Assembly: GCA_019096155.1 (NCBI GenBank)
Contig: JAHCVI010000004.1
Span: 682,001-746,000, forward strand
Direction of reading: 5' to 3'
From: Staphylotrichum longicolle
Taxonomy: Eukaryota > Ascomycota > Sordariomycetes > Sordariales > Chaetomiaceae
DNA length: 64,000 nucleotides
The position numbers and the translations under genes were made by a program. Below, in pieces: positions 49,401 through 60,614 of this stretch; positions within the stretch are counted from its first letter, which is position 1, and each line of letters begins with the position of its first letter. A model generated the notes under the pieces. That model was not told the origin of the DNA. It ran no database searches and saw only the letters and a program-made list of their open reading frames with translations.

Positions 49401-52400
49401 TGCTAAATCTCCAACTCGCCGTCAACAACACGGCTTCCTCCTCCGCCGCCGCGGCAGATCCCTTTAGGTTCGAGCTGTTCTTCACCTTTGGGCGGGCCGA
49501 CGTCGAGATGATATTCTTGAATCAGAGTGCCAAATACGACGTGGGCGAGATGCTCGATACACTCGGCAGTTGTATCCCTGGTCTGGCCAGCGACAGTCTC
49601 GGCAACCTGGCCGACCTGCTTCCGCACTGGTTTACCGATGTTGGCAAGATCATCATCCGAGAAATTCGGCTAGTTGCCGCAAATGATGTGACCGACCCCA
49701 GCAGGCTGAAGTCGGCGTCTGTCGAGTTTGAGGTACCTTTTTCCATCCACGGTCAAGCGACGGCCTTCCATCTCTCCTTCTCCTGGCCGGATAAGACTTT
49801 TGTCGCCTCCCTCTTCGTCGCTCCCAGTCCAGTCACGACGGTGGATGGCGATCCTTGGAAGAGTCCCACACTTGATGTCCGCTGCCTCCCGGAGTACGAG
49901 GAGTACATGTACCGACCATCGTCTGACTTGGATCTGACCACCACGGGCATTCCCCTGGCTGGGCTCGTGCCAGGCCGTCCAGCAGACAAGGCAATTGCGC
50001 CGCCCCCGGGAGGCATCGATCTCGAGGTGAAGCAGCTCAGCATTCAGATCCGAGCCGGTTCCACCCTGTCAGTTGCATTCAGAGCGAGCATTGCCTCGGG
50101 ACGACCCCAGGGACAAGAAGTCGCGGTGCCGCCCATTCAAGTAGATGCCGTTGATCTCATGGCCAGCTACGACGGCTCCGAGCTCCAGCTCATTTTGCAG
50201 ATCCAGCTCGAGGTCACGGCCCCGCCCACCGCCTCCGACGACGCGCTTCCCGTCCTTCTGCTGGGCCAGTTCGAGTACGATGACCGGGACGACAGTGCGC
50301 GGGCCGTTGACGTGGCAGCAGGGTCGTCGTCGAGGTGGAGCTTCAACGGCGTCATTGAGAACATGCCCCTTTCGTACCTCTGGGATTTCCTGGACCCCCA
50401 TGCGCAGGGCCTCCTAGTAGACATACTCCATGCCATCCACGTGGACTCTTCAGGTGTCATATTCGTACAGCTCGGCCGGAGGCAACTGCGACGCAAAGAC
50501 TTTCTTTTGACGGGCTGATCTACATTGACATGCTGGCCCTCCAGCTGGACTACGTCTGGGACGATACTGGGTGGGAGTTTCGAGGTACGGTAGGGTCCTC
50601 CGACAAAGTTTCCTCGCTCAAAGGCATTCTCAAGACGTTTTGTCCGGCCGACATTGTCGATCTGGTTCCTGACTGCTGCGACATACAGCTGGGCCAACTC
50701 CAAGAGCAGGAGCTAAATGGCCTAGTGTTCGACGAGCCCGGACCGCGCCTCGGCAGTGGGCGGCGGAGGCCATCGTCTCTCAAAGGCTCGCCGGTCGCCG
50801 TTGACCAGCTTCTCATCATACATCGGCCCACGGCCACCAAGCCTTACGTCCTCTTTATCCTGACCGTGTCGCTGGCCGGCGGACGGAGTCTCACCTTCAT
50901 CCAGCTCCGATACCCAGGCAAGAATGCAGACGACAAGCCGACCACGAAGCGTATTGTGAGATTCACGCTGGAGGCGCTTCCGGACATGGGGGCCGTCGTG
51001 CCCACCGTCAACTCATTTGCGCAGCCATTTGACGAGATGGAATTTGTATGGGTTCATGACGATTCCGGCACTGGAGTCCAGCGAGGGGACGTAAACATCT
51101 TCAACCAACGCGATGTGCTGCTCGAGGACTACTGGGTGCCGTACAAGGACACATTCAAGCAGCCCGGCACGACCGACATCCTCCTCACCATGGGCTGCCA
51201 CTTTTTGCTCAATAAAGATGCGGCTGCTATTCTGGACTACGGCTTTGGTGCGCCCGAGTCAAGCTCCCCTCAAAGATCGACTGATCCTACGCCCGCTCCT
51301 CCCGTGAGCGACTCCAACAACCCGCCTCCCACCATGGCGCCTCTGCAGGTGACGATGGGTCCGATCACCATCGCCAACATTGGCGTGCAGTTCAGCAAGG
51401 ACAGCTCCTCGCGAGACGTCATCTCTTTCCACTTCGACGCTACGCTCCAAGTCGGGCCCATCGGGTTGGGCGTACTGGGGTTGCACATCGACCTTTGATG
51501 CCGGACCACGGTCGAAAACCTACTTCACCTGGAGGGCATCACCCGGGAGCGCACATTGATGGTCTGGCCGCCGACTTCGACTCCCCGCCGCTGACCGTGG
51601 CCGGTCTGTTGGAGAAGTCGGACGACATCTACAAGGGCGGCGTCGTCGTCTCCCTGGAGCCGTACAGCTTCCTGGCGGTGGGCAGCTACGGCGAGATGGA
51701 AGAAGAGTTGGACGGCTCCGTTTATCCTGTAGGCCTTGCGCCTGCCGGAAAGACAAAGGTGGCCACATTCAAGTCCTTCTTCATCTTCGGCGAGCTCGAC
51801 GGACCCATCGTAGACCTGGGCTTCCTCGAGGTGCTGGGCGTCAAGCTTGGTTTCGGCTATAATGCGCTCCTGCGGAATCCGACTCTCGACGAGCTCAGCT
51901 TGTTCCCAATGATGCAAAACCCCTTCTCCACTGCCGGAAGCGAGTCTGCGGCCAACGCAAATCCAATGACGCTCCTCTCGTCGTTTTACAATGCGACGCC
52001 GTCCCCTTGGATCATCCCTCAGAACGACGTGCTCTGGTTCGCCGTCGGCCTGACCATTGTCGCCTTCGAGCTCATCTCCGTCACGGCCGTGATCGTCGTA
52101 GACCTCGAGCCCCAGCGTCTCCTCAATATTCGCCGACGCGGTCGCCGCCATGCGGGCAACGGCACTCCCTCGGAAGCCAACTTTGTCTACGCCGAGATCC
52201 GATCGTGGCCGCCGACCAGTCGATTCCGATGGGTTGGTTGGCGCCGAACTCGTTCATTATGGACCCCAAGTGCCACCTCAGCGGCGGTTTCGGCATGCGC
52301 TACTGGTTCGGTGGCTCGAACCCGTACTCGGGCGACTGGGTTTATACAGTCGGCGGCTACCATCCGGCTTATACGCCCGCTCCTCAGTATCCTACCCCAG

Positions 52401-53899
52401 CACGCCTGGCCATCGCGTGGCAGGTGAACTGGAGCCTGACCGTGACGGGCGATGCCTACTTTGCCATCACGCCCAAGGCGGCCATGGGCGGCGGCGCCTT
52501 GCTGGCCGTCTACTCGGCCGGCCCGCTCGGCGCGCACTTTGACGCCTACGCCGATTTTCTGATCAACTTCCACCCCTTCCATTATGTTGGAGACGTCGGC
52601 GTCGACGTCGGCGTGTCCTTCACCATGGACCTATTGTTCGTCACCTTGCACATCTCGTGCGATGCCGGCGCCGACGTTCACCTTGAGGGTCCCGGCTTCG
52701 GCGGCGTGGCGCGTGTTCATTTCTGGTTGTTTGAGTTCGACGTTCCGTTTGGCGACACTCCCTCGGCGCCGGGGGCGCTACCCTGGGGGGATTTTTGGAA
52801 TCTCTTGACGCAGGAGGGCAAGGATCCTGCCTCGGTTTCAAGGGGCGACGGTCACGGCTCTTCTGGAGGAGCGAGCACGACGGGGGGGCCGAACACGGCA
52901 TTTATTTACAACCCGGTGGCCGGTTCCATTGCAACGGATGCGACGATGCATACGCCGCCCCAAGGCACGGCTCTGCCTCCGCCGTCTTCGGCCTTGACCG
53001 GGAGCAAGGGGCCTACATCCAAGTCCTCGACAACAGCGCCACGGCCTTGGAATGTCCGCGCCGGCACGTTTCGTTTCCGTGTCGAGTCCAAGATGCCCAT
53101 GACGCACTACGTGGTCAATGCCCCGGTCGGCAACAAGCCAGTGGCAGTGCCGCATGCCGACTTCTTCATCAAGCCCATGCACGTTTGTGAGCCGGTGCAG
53201 AGCTCGGTGGTCGCCGTCACGATCACCTTGGTGATTCCGGGGGCCCCCGGCGAGGTGCTCAAGGATCAATTCCGGGTGACGGTCCTGGAAAAGAAGGCAC
53301 CGGCGTCGATATGGAGCCAATGTAAGTCTTTCCTCTCTCAGGCTTGAGAAGCATGAAAAGCATAGGCAACAAGGTGACACGAGCTTCCTGCAGACACTTC
53401 CTCTTCCGACCCCTCCATCCCAGGCGGCGACTACACCAACCTCCTGTCTCCCAAAGCCCCAACCCTCTCCCTCCCCATGGTGCTCGACATCCTGGCCCCC
53501 AAACCCCGAGCCTTCCCGCCCTCGGGCTCCTCGGTCCCACCGGATAACATCCCGGGCTGGGTGCCCGACTACAACGGTGCGACGGCTCTGGTCGAGGACG
53601 TGTGCGCCTTGGTGCCCGTCCCGGATCCCAAAGTCCCCTGCGCGACGCCGGCGACGGCGCTACTGAGCGCGCCGAGTTACCGGTGCAAGGTCGACGGGTC
53701 GGATCTGAATGCCGCGTGGAGCAACCTGCAGCTCTCTTGGCAACAGAGCGACGTGACTAGGAAGCCGGCCATTTGCGCTTGGGTAGACTTCTTTGGGTGG
53801 GACGGCGAGGGGCTGGTGGACGAGATACCGAGCGAGTTTGTAAATGATATTGGGCAGGAGTTTCTGAGTGCGCCGTTTGAGATGTTCAATCATACCTAG
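46487..53899 (+). CDS. Gene D: metallo-beta-lactamase fold (ComEC-like) fused to a DUF6603-like region; frameshifted
   Basis: The start ATG (MAPKWDV) opens a ComEC-like metallo-beta-lactamase domain: VGAGDAAIHLL (14-24), SHWDDDHYGG (83-92, an HxDxDH metal motif), FGGDV (306-310), KLGHHGA (338-344) and a final SSGAQYGHP. A 57-bp in-frame intron (47604-47660; GTAAGT, CTGAC, TTCTAG) lies directly after that motif. A linker near residue 604 has KKRK followed by an acidic run. The rest is beta-rich; from about 50500 it matches what I remember of DUF6603 (GPITIANIGVQF, DFDSPPLTVAGLLE, APNSFIMDPKCHLSGGF, YADFLINFHPFHY). Readable protein changes frame near 50457, 50508, 51495-51556, 52128, 52155 and 52198. 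A last intron is at 53322-53393. Net length is 2427 aa. Confidence 0.75.
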
Positions 53900-55448
53900 G
53901 TATCATATTTTAGTGTCATTTGGGTGTCAGCTGCCGGCAAGGGGTCAGCTGTCCTCACCCACACCGACACGCGCCTACGTGGTACTAGTTGGTACTGATT
54001 AAAATTCCAGAGCTTTATTGATGGAGATAGACACTGCGTCAGCTAATTATTATCTTCTCTCTTGTTATAGTACCATCCCCTGTTGGATCATAGTGTAGTG
54101 TCGTGTTTGAGAACGTTTGCTTCATTCAGTCTGCATTGTTTGTCAGGGCTGATGTCCACCCTGCAGTACGGTTTTTCAAACCCTACGTCGGTGATACGTC
54201 AGGACTTGATTCTTTTGCCATCTGATTGGGCTTGCTACTGCAACTGTAAAGCTGCTGCAAGAAACGTGAGAGGTAAGATGTAACCGCTCGATCTTGTCTC
54301 CAGAGGGACCGTTTTAGTAACTGTGAGCGCCGAGAGGACGGTACCGCTGAGAGTCTCGAAGGCGGTTCTAAACACCATGCCATCCATGACCAGAGCAAGG
54401 ACCGACTAGGCGCCGTTCTTGTTCAGCACCGCTGCCGCCCTCACAGGGTGTCACTTGTGTCCGCCATGCCATCTATCATTGGTTAGAACGCTTCGTCATG
54501 TCTCATTGTCGATCGAAGGTCTTAAGTATGTCCCATCTCTTCCGTAAATCCAAGTTGGTTTCGTAACTAGATCAGTTGTTTTAATCGACTATCACAGTAT
54601 CTTTTAGCATGCTCAATGAAGAAGCGGATCCATTTCTTTGCTCCCGCTCGCCACCTCCTCTTATTCTCACTCATCAAACACTATCCGCCGAACTCCCGGA
54701 TTCTTTTGATGATATTAGCAGCTAGGACCGTTGCCTGCAGCCGTCATAGCACAAGCCAGCCGTCAATCGGGCGGGTCCTCGGTAGCCGGTCATCATCTCG
54801 AAATCTCACCCTCCTAGGCATATGTGCATATGCAGACACAACACCTATACGGGTTGAGGGATCAGCTTGCCTTGCACTACAATAAAACCCAGCTTAGTAC
54901 CAGAGCTAAAACGAACCCCGCGGAATCAGGGTTGAAGTTAGCGGCAATTTTGTAAGAGTTTATAACAAGGAAGATAGGAACTTCCTCTAGCGCAGGAGAT
55001 GTAGCATGCGTCAGACACGATGTTGCATGATAGCGCCTTGCCTGGAGGCCAGGGCCTGGCGCAACTGCCGCGTCTGGCTGTTCAACCGGGGTTATGATGA
55101 CTGCGGTGACGAGCGAGAACCTGTTCCCTTCTCCCCTTTTTTTAGCATATAGAGATAAATCCCCAGTCCTATGGGGAGTTTGGTGGACCTCTTGCCAAGG
55201 GTAGCAGGCCATGGCTCAAACTCGAACCTTTGAGATCCAAGCCACAACTGCGATGCCAGCGAGACCACGCTCGCGCCGGTGTTGCAGTTTCATCATTCGC
55301 CAGCTATAGATGCCATGCGTCTGCGACGCTCAACAGGCCTGCATTTCACACCAAACACAGTCGTGGACGGGTTCGTGCAGAACCAAACCGGAAGCCGTGG
55401 GTCCCCGTAGCCGTAACACCTAGATATCTACCTACTATCGAGCGCTCT
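53900..55448. other. Intergenic region, no gene recognised
   Basis: The gap between the end of gene D and the end of arsH. Only short open frames without motifs are present. It must hold the 3' ends of both convergent transcripts. Confidence 0.5.
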
Positions 55449-56452
55449 TCAATTGGCCACTTTTGCCTCCTCCCTCTCGCTGAATCGGTCCCCAAAAAGA
55501 TCAAAATGCGGCCGCATGATGATTGTATACTTGACAAACTCCTCCATACAGTCCACCAACCTCTCCCTGTTTGAGCTCGGTTTGAGGCGGCTGCCCCCGT
55601 CCACCGGGTCGTCCGCGTCGGTAAAATGCGTCCATGCTTTTGGAATGGAGCTCTGGTTCGGGATTGTGAACATCCTCATCCAGCGGCCGAGGATACGTAG
55701 CGAGTTCACTGCGTTGAAAGACTGTGAGCCGCCGTTTACCTGGGCGATAGCCAATGTCCGTCCCTGTGTCGGCCGGACGCTGCCAGTAGAAAGCGGGATC
55801 CAGTCGATCTGGTTCTTGAAGACGGCGGTCTGTTGCCGACAGTCTGTCAGCTCTCAACTATATTCGACGTTGCCGAGATGTTTGCGGGAGAGCGTACAAG
55901 ATTACCGTGCTGCTCTGGGCTCACCCAGACGTGCCCATCACTCCACTTGCTAAGCGCCCGGAGCTCCTGGACTTTTGGGTGATCGTGCTGTTGGTCATCT
56001 TTGACCGGGAGGCCCGATGGATCGTAGACTCGCACGTCACATCCGAGGCGGAAGAGAATGCGAGAGGCTTCGTAAGCAAGGAGCTTTGAGTACGAACTGG
56101 GCGTCGACATTTACGTCAGCCTCCGCAGGAACCAGGTAACCTCATGAGACATTGCTTTGGCAGACGGCACGAACCGGCTCCTGAGACTCCCATAGAGCAC
56201 GAGAACTCTCAGTCTGTCCTTTCCTTGGGAGAGAATCTCGGTCTCAACCATCTTGGCCGCCGTAGCCAGTTCAAGCTTCGTGATCCAGTCCGAGCTGGAT
56301 ATCTCGTCGTCCAGGAGGAATGGACGATATCGTCTGCGCACCTCTGGGTCGTCATCGCAGGCGTGGATTGGAAAAGAGCGAAACCGAAACACGGGGTCGG
56401 CGACGGGCAGGGGTCGCTCCCTAGCCGCCTCCGTGTTGTTGAGATCGCCCAT
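55449..56452 (-). CDS. arsH: ArsH, NADPH-dependent FMN reductase / organoarsenical oxidase
   Basis: ArsH proteins are flavoproteins of the NADPH-dependent FMN reductase family that oxidise trivalent organoarsenicals and act in the cytosol. Exons 56452-56166, 56096-55898 and 55829-55449 join in frame to 288 aa, the usual length for fungal ArsH. The sequence shows the FMN phosphate-binding LYGSLR, then SYSKLLAYEASRILFRLGC, DPSGLPVKDD, HPKVQELRALSKWSDGHVW, FKNQIDWIPLS, VRPTQGRTLAIAQVNGGSQ and the end of the fold at LRILGRWMRMFTIPNQSS. The start (MGDLNN) is the ATG that best fits the family. The donor of intron 1 (GTCTGC at 56165) is weak but is the one that keeps the frame. The gene is divergent from ACR3. 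Confidence 0.93.
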
Positions 56453-57218
56453 GCTGGGCCGGGCGCAAAGAGAGTACGGTTTTTGGTGAAAGAATGTGCA
56501 CCGGGGAACTGGAATGGGCCTTCTCCTCAGCCTGGGGAGAAACCACGGAGGGAGGCCGACAGGGGGTGAGAGCCGTATCATTCTGTACCTTGTTTTTTTT
56601 TTTATTTTTTTCTTTTTTTGGCCACGTTGGGACGATTGAATGGGAGAAAAGAACGAACGACTTACGGCTCGGGAGGCTCGAGACGATCGCTCAATTTTGC
56701 AGCGAGGCACACAATGGCAGGAGGCTACCTGTGTGAGATCGTTCACCTGTTTTTCCGGTGTTGGGAATGAATGACTAACCGATCAATTCCCAAGGGACAA
56801 AACTCATGGAATAGAAATAGGACTTCCCTGTCTCTCCGGTCATGGAAACAGCAAGTTACCTACCCAGGGCTCCAAGGGGAGACAGAGGGTGGCGAACTGG
56901 CCTGCGCTGCGTTGACTGAAATCCCGATGTATGTCACTGCTCGTTGATGATTGGTCCAGACTTTGGTGGGCGGAAGTTTTGAGGCCCTATCGCATCCACA
57001 GGCATCCCTGGGCGGCAATTGTTGAGCCTGCAACCCTTGTTGACTTGGCATGTGGTCCCTGTCAAAGAGTGGAGGGCAGTTCCCAGGCACGATGAGGATG
57101 GGGTATATCAAGCGCACCGCATCCCACCCCCATGCCGGCCTCTCCTTTCAATCCTTCAGACATTTAATCGAAGGTTGGCTAATACGGGCATTGCCAGCGC
57201 GCGACAATTCCTGCAAGC
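56453..57218. promoter_or_regulatory. Divergent promoter region of arsH and ACR3
   Basis: A 766-bp region between two divergent arsenic genes. It contains a long T-rich run at about 56590-56622 (A-rich on the arsH strand) and a CCAAT box on the minus strand near 56947. No clear binding site for an arsenic-responsive bZIP factor was identified by eye. Confidence 0.6.
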
Positions 57219-58602
57219 ATGGCAAATCAACCCATTGATGACCCAGTCATTATGCCGGCGAACACTAGGAACACTGCAACAGCTTCGCCAGCTTCGCCAG
57301 CTTCGCGATCGTCCGGCGACGCAGAGAAACAGGATGCACAAGACGCACCACCGCTCGCAAAGAAAACCTCAGCCTTCAAATCCCTTGGCTGGCTCGACCG
57401 CTTCCTGGCCCTCTGGATTCTACTTGCCATGGTCCTCGGGGTCCTGCTGGGCAATTTCGTGCCCGACGTCGGTCCGGCGTTACAGAAGGGCAGGTTTGCG
57501 GACGTGTCCATCCCGATCGGTATGCCGTGCCCTCGTCTCTCTCTTGTGATCCAAGCTGATAGCTGTTGTAGCTGTCGGGCTGCTTGTGATGATGTATCCG
57601 ATCCTTTGCAAAGTGCAGTATGAGGTTCTGCACCGCATCTTCTCGCACAGAGGCGCCTGGAAGCAAATCGGTTTCAGCGTGTTCGTCAACTGGATTGTGG
57701 CACCTCTCTTCATGGTATTTACATTCCCCGCGCTCGCAGCTGCATTCTCGATTTTCTATACCTCCCGGTAAACTCACACAACTTTTCAGTTGGCGCTCGC
57801 CTGGGCGTTCCTACCCGACAAAAGTGAGCTCCGCGTTGGCCTGATTCTTGTCGGTCTTGGAAGATGCATTGCTATGGTAAGCGCCCCCTTTCTAGAGTAC
57901 ATCTGGGGGAAGGATTGAAGGGTTTGCTCTAACGACGGCGACCAGGTTTTGATCTGGACGAGCCTGGCGGGTGGCGATACGGAGTACTGCGCCATCCTGG
58001 TCGCTGTCAACTCAATCCTTCAGATGGTTCTTTTTGCGCCCCTGGCCATCCTTTTCATTCGCGTCATCAGCCGTGAATCTGGCACGCTGGACGTGTCATA
58101 CTCGGTCGTCGCCACCAGCGTGGGCGCCTTCCTAGGCATCCCCTTTGGCGCGGCCCTGATTACCCGTTTCGCGGTGCTATCGATTGCTGGCCATGAATGG
58201 TTCAACGACGTCTTCCTGAAGTACTTGGCACCCTGGTCGCTGATCGGCCTTCTGTACACCATCGTCGTCCTCTTCGCCTCGCAGGGTCGCCAGGTCGTCC
58301 ATCAAATCGTCTCCGTTGTCCGGGTCGCCGCGCCTTTGGTCGTATACTTTATCACCATCTTCTTCGTCACGCTTTGGGCGTCACGAAGAGCGAATTTCGG
58401 ATACAAACTCAGTGCGACACAGAGCTTCACAGCCGCCAGCAATAACTTCGAGCTCGCCATTGCTGTTGCGGTCGCTACATACGGCCCGCAAAGTGACCAG
58501 GCTTTGGCGGCTACAGTCGGGCCCTTGATTGAAGTGCCGGTGTTGATCTTGCTGGTATATGTTGTGAAGTGGGTCGGAAACAGGTGGAGGTGGCAGGACT
58601 GA
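57219..58602 (+). CDS. ACR3: ACR3-family arsenite efflux transporter
   Basis: Exports arsenite across the plasma membrane. Exons 57219-57519, 57572-57714, 57790-57876 and 57946-58602 join in frame to 395 aa, the normal size for ACR3, with introns of 52, 75 and 69 bp. After a Ser/Ala-rich cytosolic N-terminus come the typical segments LDRFLALWILLAMVLGVLLG, VSIPIAVGLLVMMYPILCKV, LFMLALAWAFLPD, VGLILVGLGRCIAMVLIW (the family's conserved Cys at about 174) and SFTAASNNFELAIAVAVATY (about 337-356). About ten membrane helices are expected. It is divergent from arsH and followed by a convergent bZIP gene. Confidence 0.95.
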
Positions 58603-58711
58603 GATTACCAGGAGGTTGATACTTCGTTTACTTTTGCGTGTGGAGCGAGGGAGCGCATTGAGGTTTATCACGAGTAGACTGATATGAGGATATCCAAAGC
58701 CGGGGTTGCTG

Positions 58712-59555
58712 TCAACCCGCTTCTGCGCTATCTAGGAGTTGAAACACCAGGGTATTCTTGACAAGACATTCCTCGGGTCCCGAGCATCCCAGGGCCTCTC
58801 TCGCCAGCTCTTTGTCTCCATCTCTGCACATATTTGCCATGATGTGGGCAGCAGCGGTGCACGACATTTCAAGGTGCGACGCCGTCGTGCTGGGAGTAAG
58901 TGGACTAGGTGACGGTGGAACTGCGCCACCGCACGGAGAAGGCTCTGCAACATGGCCCCGAACAACTCGCTCATCGGCGGGAGAACACTGCGTTGTAGGT
59001 CCGCAGCATGTCTGCCGCACCCTGGCGTCCGCAGCAACGGCAGGCGTGCCCAGCCCGGAAGCTGACGCACCGTTAGGAGGCACGTCGCGCTCTGGGTGCC
59101 ATAAGCCCGAGTCTGACCCGAGTGGTAGAAGGCCTGTCTCGCTTGTTTGCGGCGACAAGGCCGTTGTTGGTAAGCATCCCGTCGCTTGGTCGTTGAACGA
59201 GGCTAAGTAGTGATTGACTTCCTCATTCGTGACTCCACGGGAGGCCAGGAGGGCCCGGAGTCGCGTATTCTCGAGTGCAACTTTGCGAGCTGCTTGGCGC
59301 ATGTCCAGCGTGGCCTGGACTCCTTGGCGCTCATACTGGCGAACTTTGTCTTTCAGTTCTTCGACGAACTCGCGGTGGCGTGCTCTAGACCGCCGCTGGT
59401 TATTGCGAATCCTCGATGCGGCAGAGGAGGGTTCTGGCGGGGAATCTTGCCGCTTCTAGAATGCCACAATCATATTAGTGGAATGTGTGCTCCCAACGCG
59501 GACCGGATCTAAAAGCAAGGGCTGGCGATGCTGCACACCTCACCTTCTCGCCCAT
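58712..59555 (-). CDS. bZIP transcription factor, 251 aa, probable arsenic-response regulator
   Basis: Two exons, 59555-59544 (MGEK) and 59455-58712, flank an 88-bp intron with a CTAAT branch site. The basic region is NNQRRSRARHREF (22-34), the N-x-x-x-S-R-x-R form of fungal bZIP factors, and a coiled coil follows to about residue 78 (VALENTRLRALL). The middle is Pro/Ser/Thr-rich. The C-terminus has a small conserved-looking block with cysteines and a final hydrophobic VFQLLD. Sitting between ACR3 and the arsenate reductase, it is probably the local regulator, as Yap8-type bZIP factors are for ACR genes in yeast. That role is inferred from position. Confidence 0.85.
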
Positions 59556-59914
59556 TTCATTGGTGCAGGGAGCACATAAATACGAGCCGTTGGCCTTTGC
59601 AATGAAGAAATGCAAGGTGTGGTCAGCTCCCACTCTTGCGCAGTGCAATCATAATTTATCAGCCGCCCAAGCTAACTAAAGTCCATGGCGTCTCCGCTCT
59701 CGCCGAAGCATGGGCTCCACAGCGCTTGGCGCGCCGGACCGCTGAGCAGGTTACGGACCAATCATAGGTGGGCAGTGACATAATCCCGTCTTGGTCCCAG
59801 CAGCACAAAATGGCGGAAGCAAGCGCGGCCTTCAGTAAAGCAGCAAGCATGAGCTTAGTAACAACCCTTCTCAAGAGGACACTCGGCTCTCTTGCTCGCA
59901 TCTGCTCAGCGAAG

Positions 59915-60614
59915 ATGTCTGCACCCCAGCCCGCCGAACCCACGACGACGGTGGCGTCAACACCTCCGTGGCACGCCGCTTACCCAGCCCCCAGGAAAGC
60001 TGAACAGCAGGGCGCAACGCACCAAGAGGTGCTGGCCATGCTCAAAGCTCAGCTTGAGGACCAAAGGGGAAGTGTCCCACGGGATTTCTTGCTCGTTGAT
60101 CTTCGTCGTGTGGATCATGAGGTACAGCATATTTTCCCCTCCTCTAATTCCCCCAACCCCACCTCGTTTTGGTACCTAGGTACCTAGGCACTAGGGCGGC
60201 AGGTGTTGCTGTCACTTCAAATCTGACACTGGTCTACAGGGCGGTACCATTCGCGGGTCCATCAACCTGCCGGCCCAGAGCCTATACCCGACTATCCCGA
60301 CGCTTTATTCCGTCCTGAAGGCAGCGGGTGTGCGGAAAGTTATCTGGTACTGCTGTGGGTGACCCCTCCGTCCTTTGCATGACAGCACAATGCCAGTCAC
60401 AGCACACATAGCTTAGTGGCCTGGGATGACAGCTTCTTCACGCGGCCGAGGAACCCGTGCCGCCGGCTGGTTTTCCGACTACCTCTGCGATCAGGGCGAC
60501 GGTGATATGCAAAGCCTGGTACTGGTGAATGGTATCAAGGGATGGGCAACCGCGGGCCCGGAGTACACGGAGTGGATGGACGAATATGACGAGTCTGTGT
60601 GGTTGAAGAGCTGA
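59915..60614 (+). CDS. Arsenate reductase, Acr2-like (rhodanese/Cdc25 fold)
   Basis: Reduces arsenate to arsenite, which ACR3 can export. Exons 59915-60121, 60240-60354 and 60433-60614 join in frame to 167 aa. The rhodanese/Cdc25 fold is shown by DFLLVDLRRVDHE, GGTIRGSINLPAQSLYPTIP, VIWYC and SSSRGRGTRAAGWF; the catalytic CX5R loop is Cys107 to Arg113. The second intron (60355-60432) falls right after the catalytic Cys codon. The start is uncertain: ATGs at 59810 and 59849 are in the same frame and would add an N-terminal extension (MAEASAAFSKAASMSLV) that could be a mitochondrial signal. MSAPQPAEP is preferred because the conserved part begins soon after it. I am sure of the fold, less so of the exact substrate. 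Confidence 0.87.

Noticed and set aside
50465..50544. An 80-bp intron (GTACAG to CCCTCCAG) that would join the two frames of gene D
   Set aside because: It is formally possible and keeps the phase, but it removes DGLIYIDMLALQ, a beta-strand segment that fits the DUF6603 pattern, and the frame before it also reads a sensible SYSYSSAGGN. Indels explain the sequence better.
51304..51348. A 45-bp in-frame intron (GTGAGC to CTCTGCAG) in gene D
   Set aside because: The splice sites are good, but the segment is a low-complexity linker that reads through equally well; it could not be decided from sequence, so it was not used in the model.
56165..56170. GTGCCG at 56170 as the donor of arsH intron 1
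   Set aside because: It breaks the frame; GTCTGC at 56165 gives exactly 289 codons with the stop.
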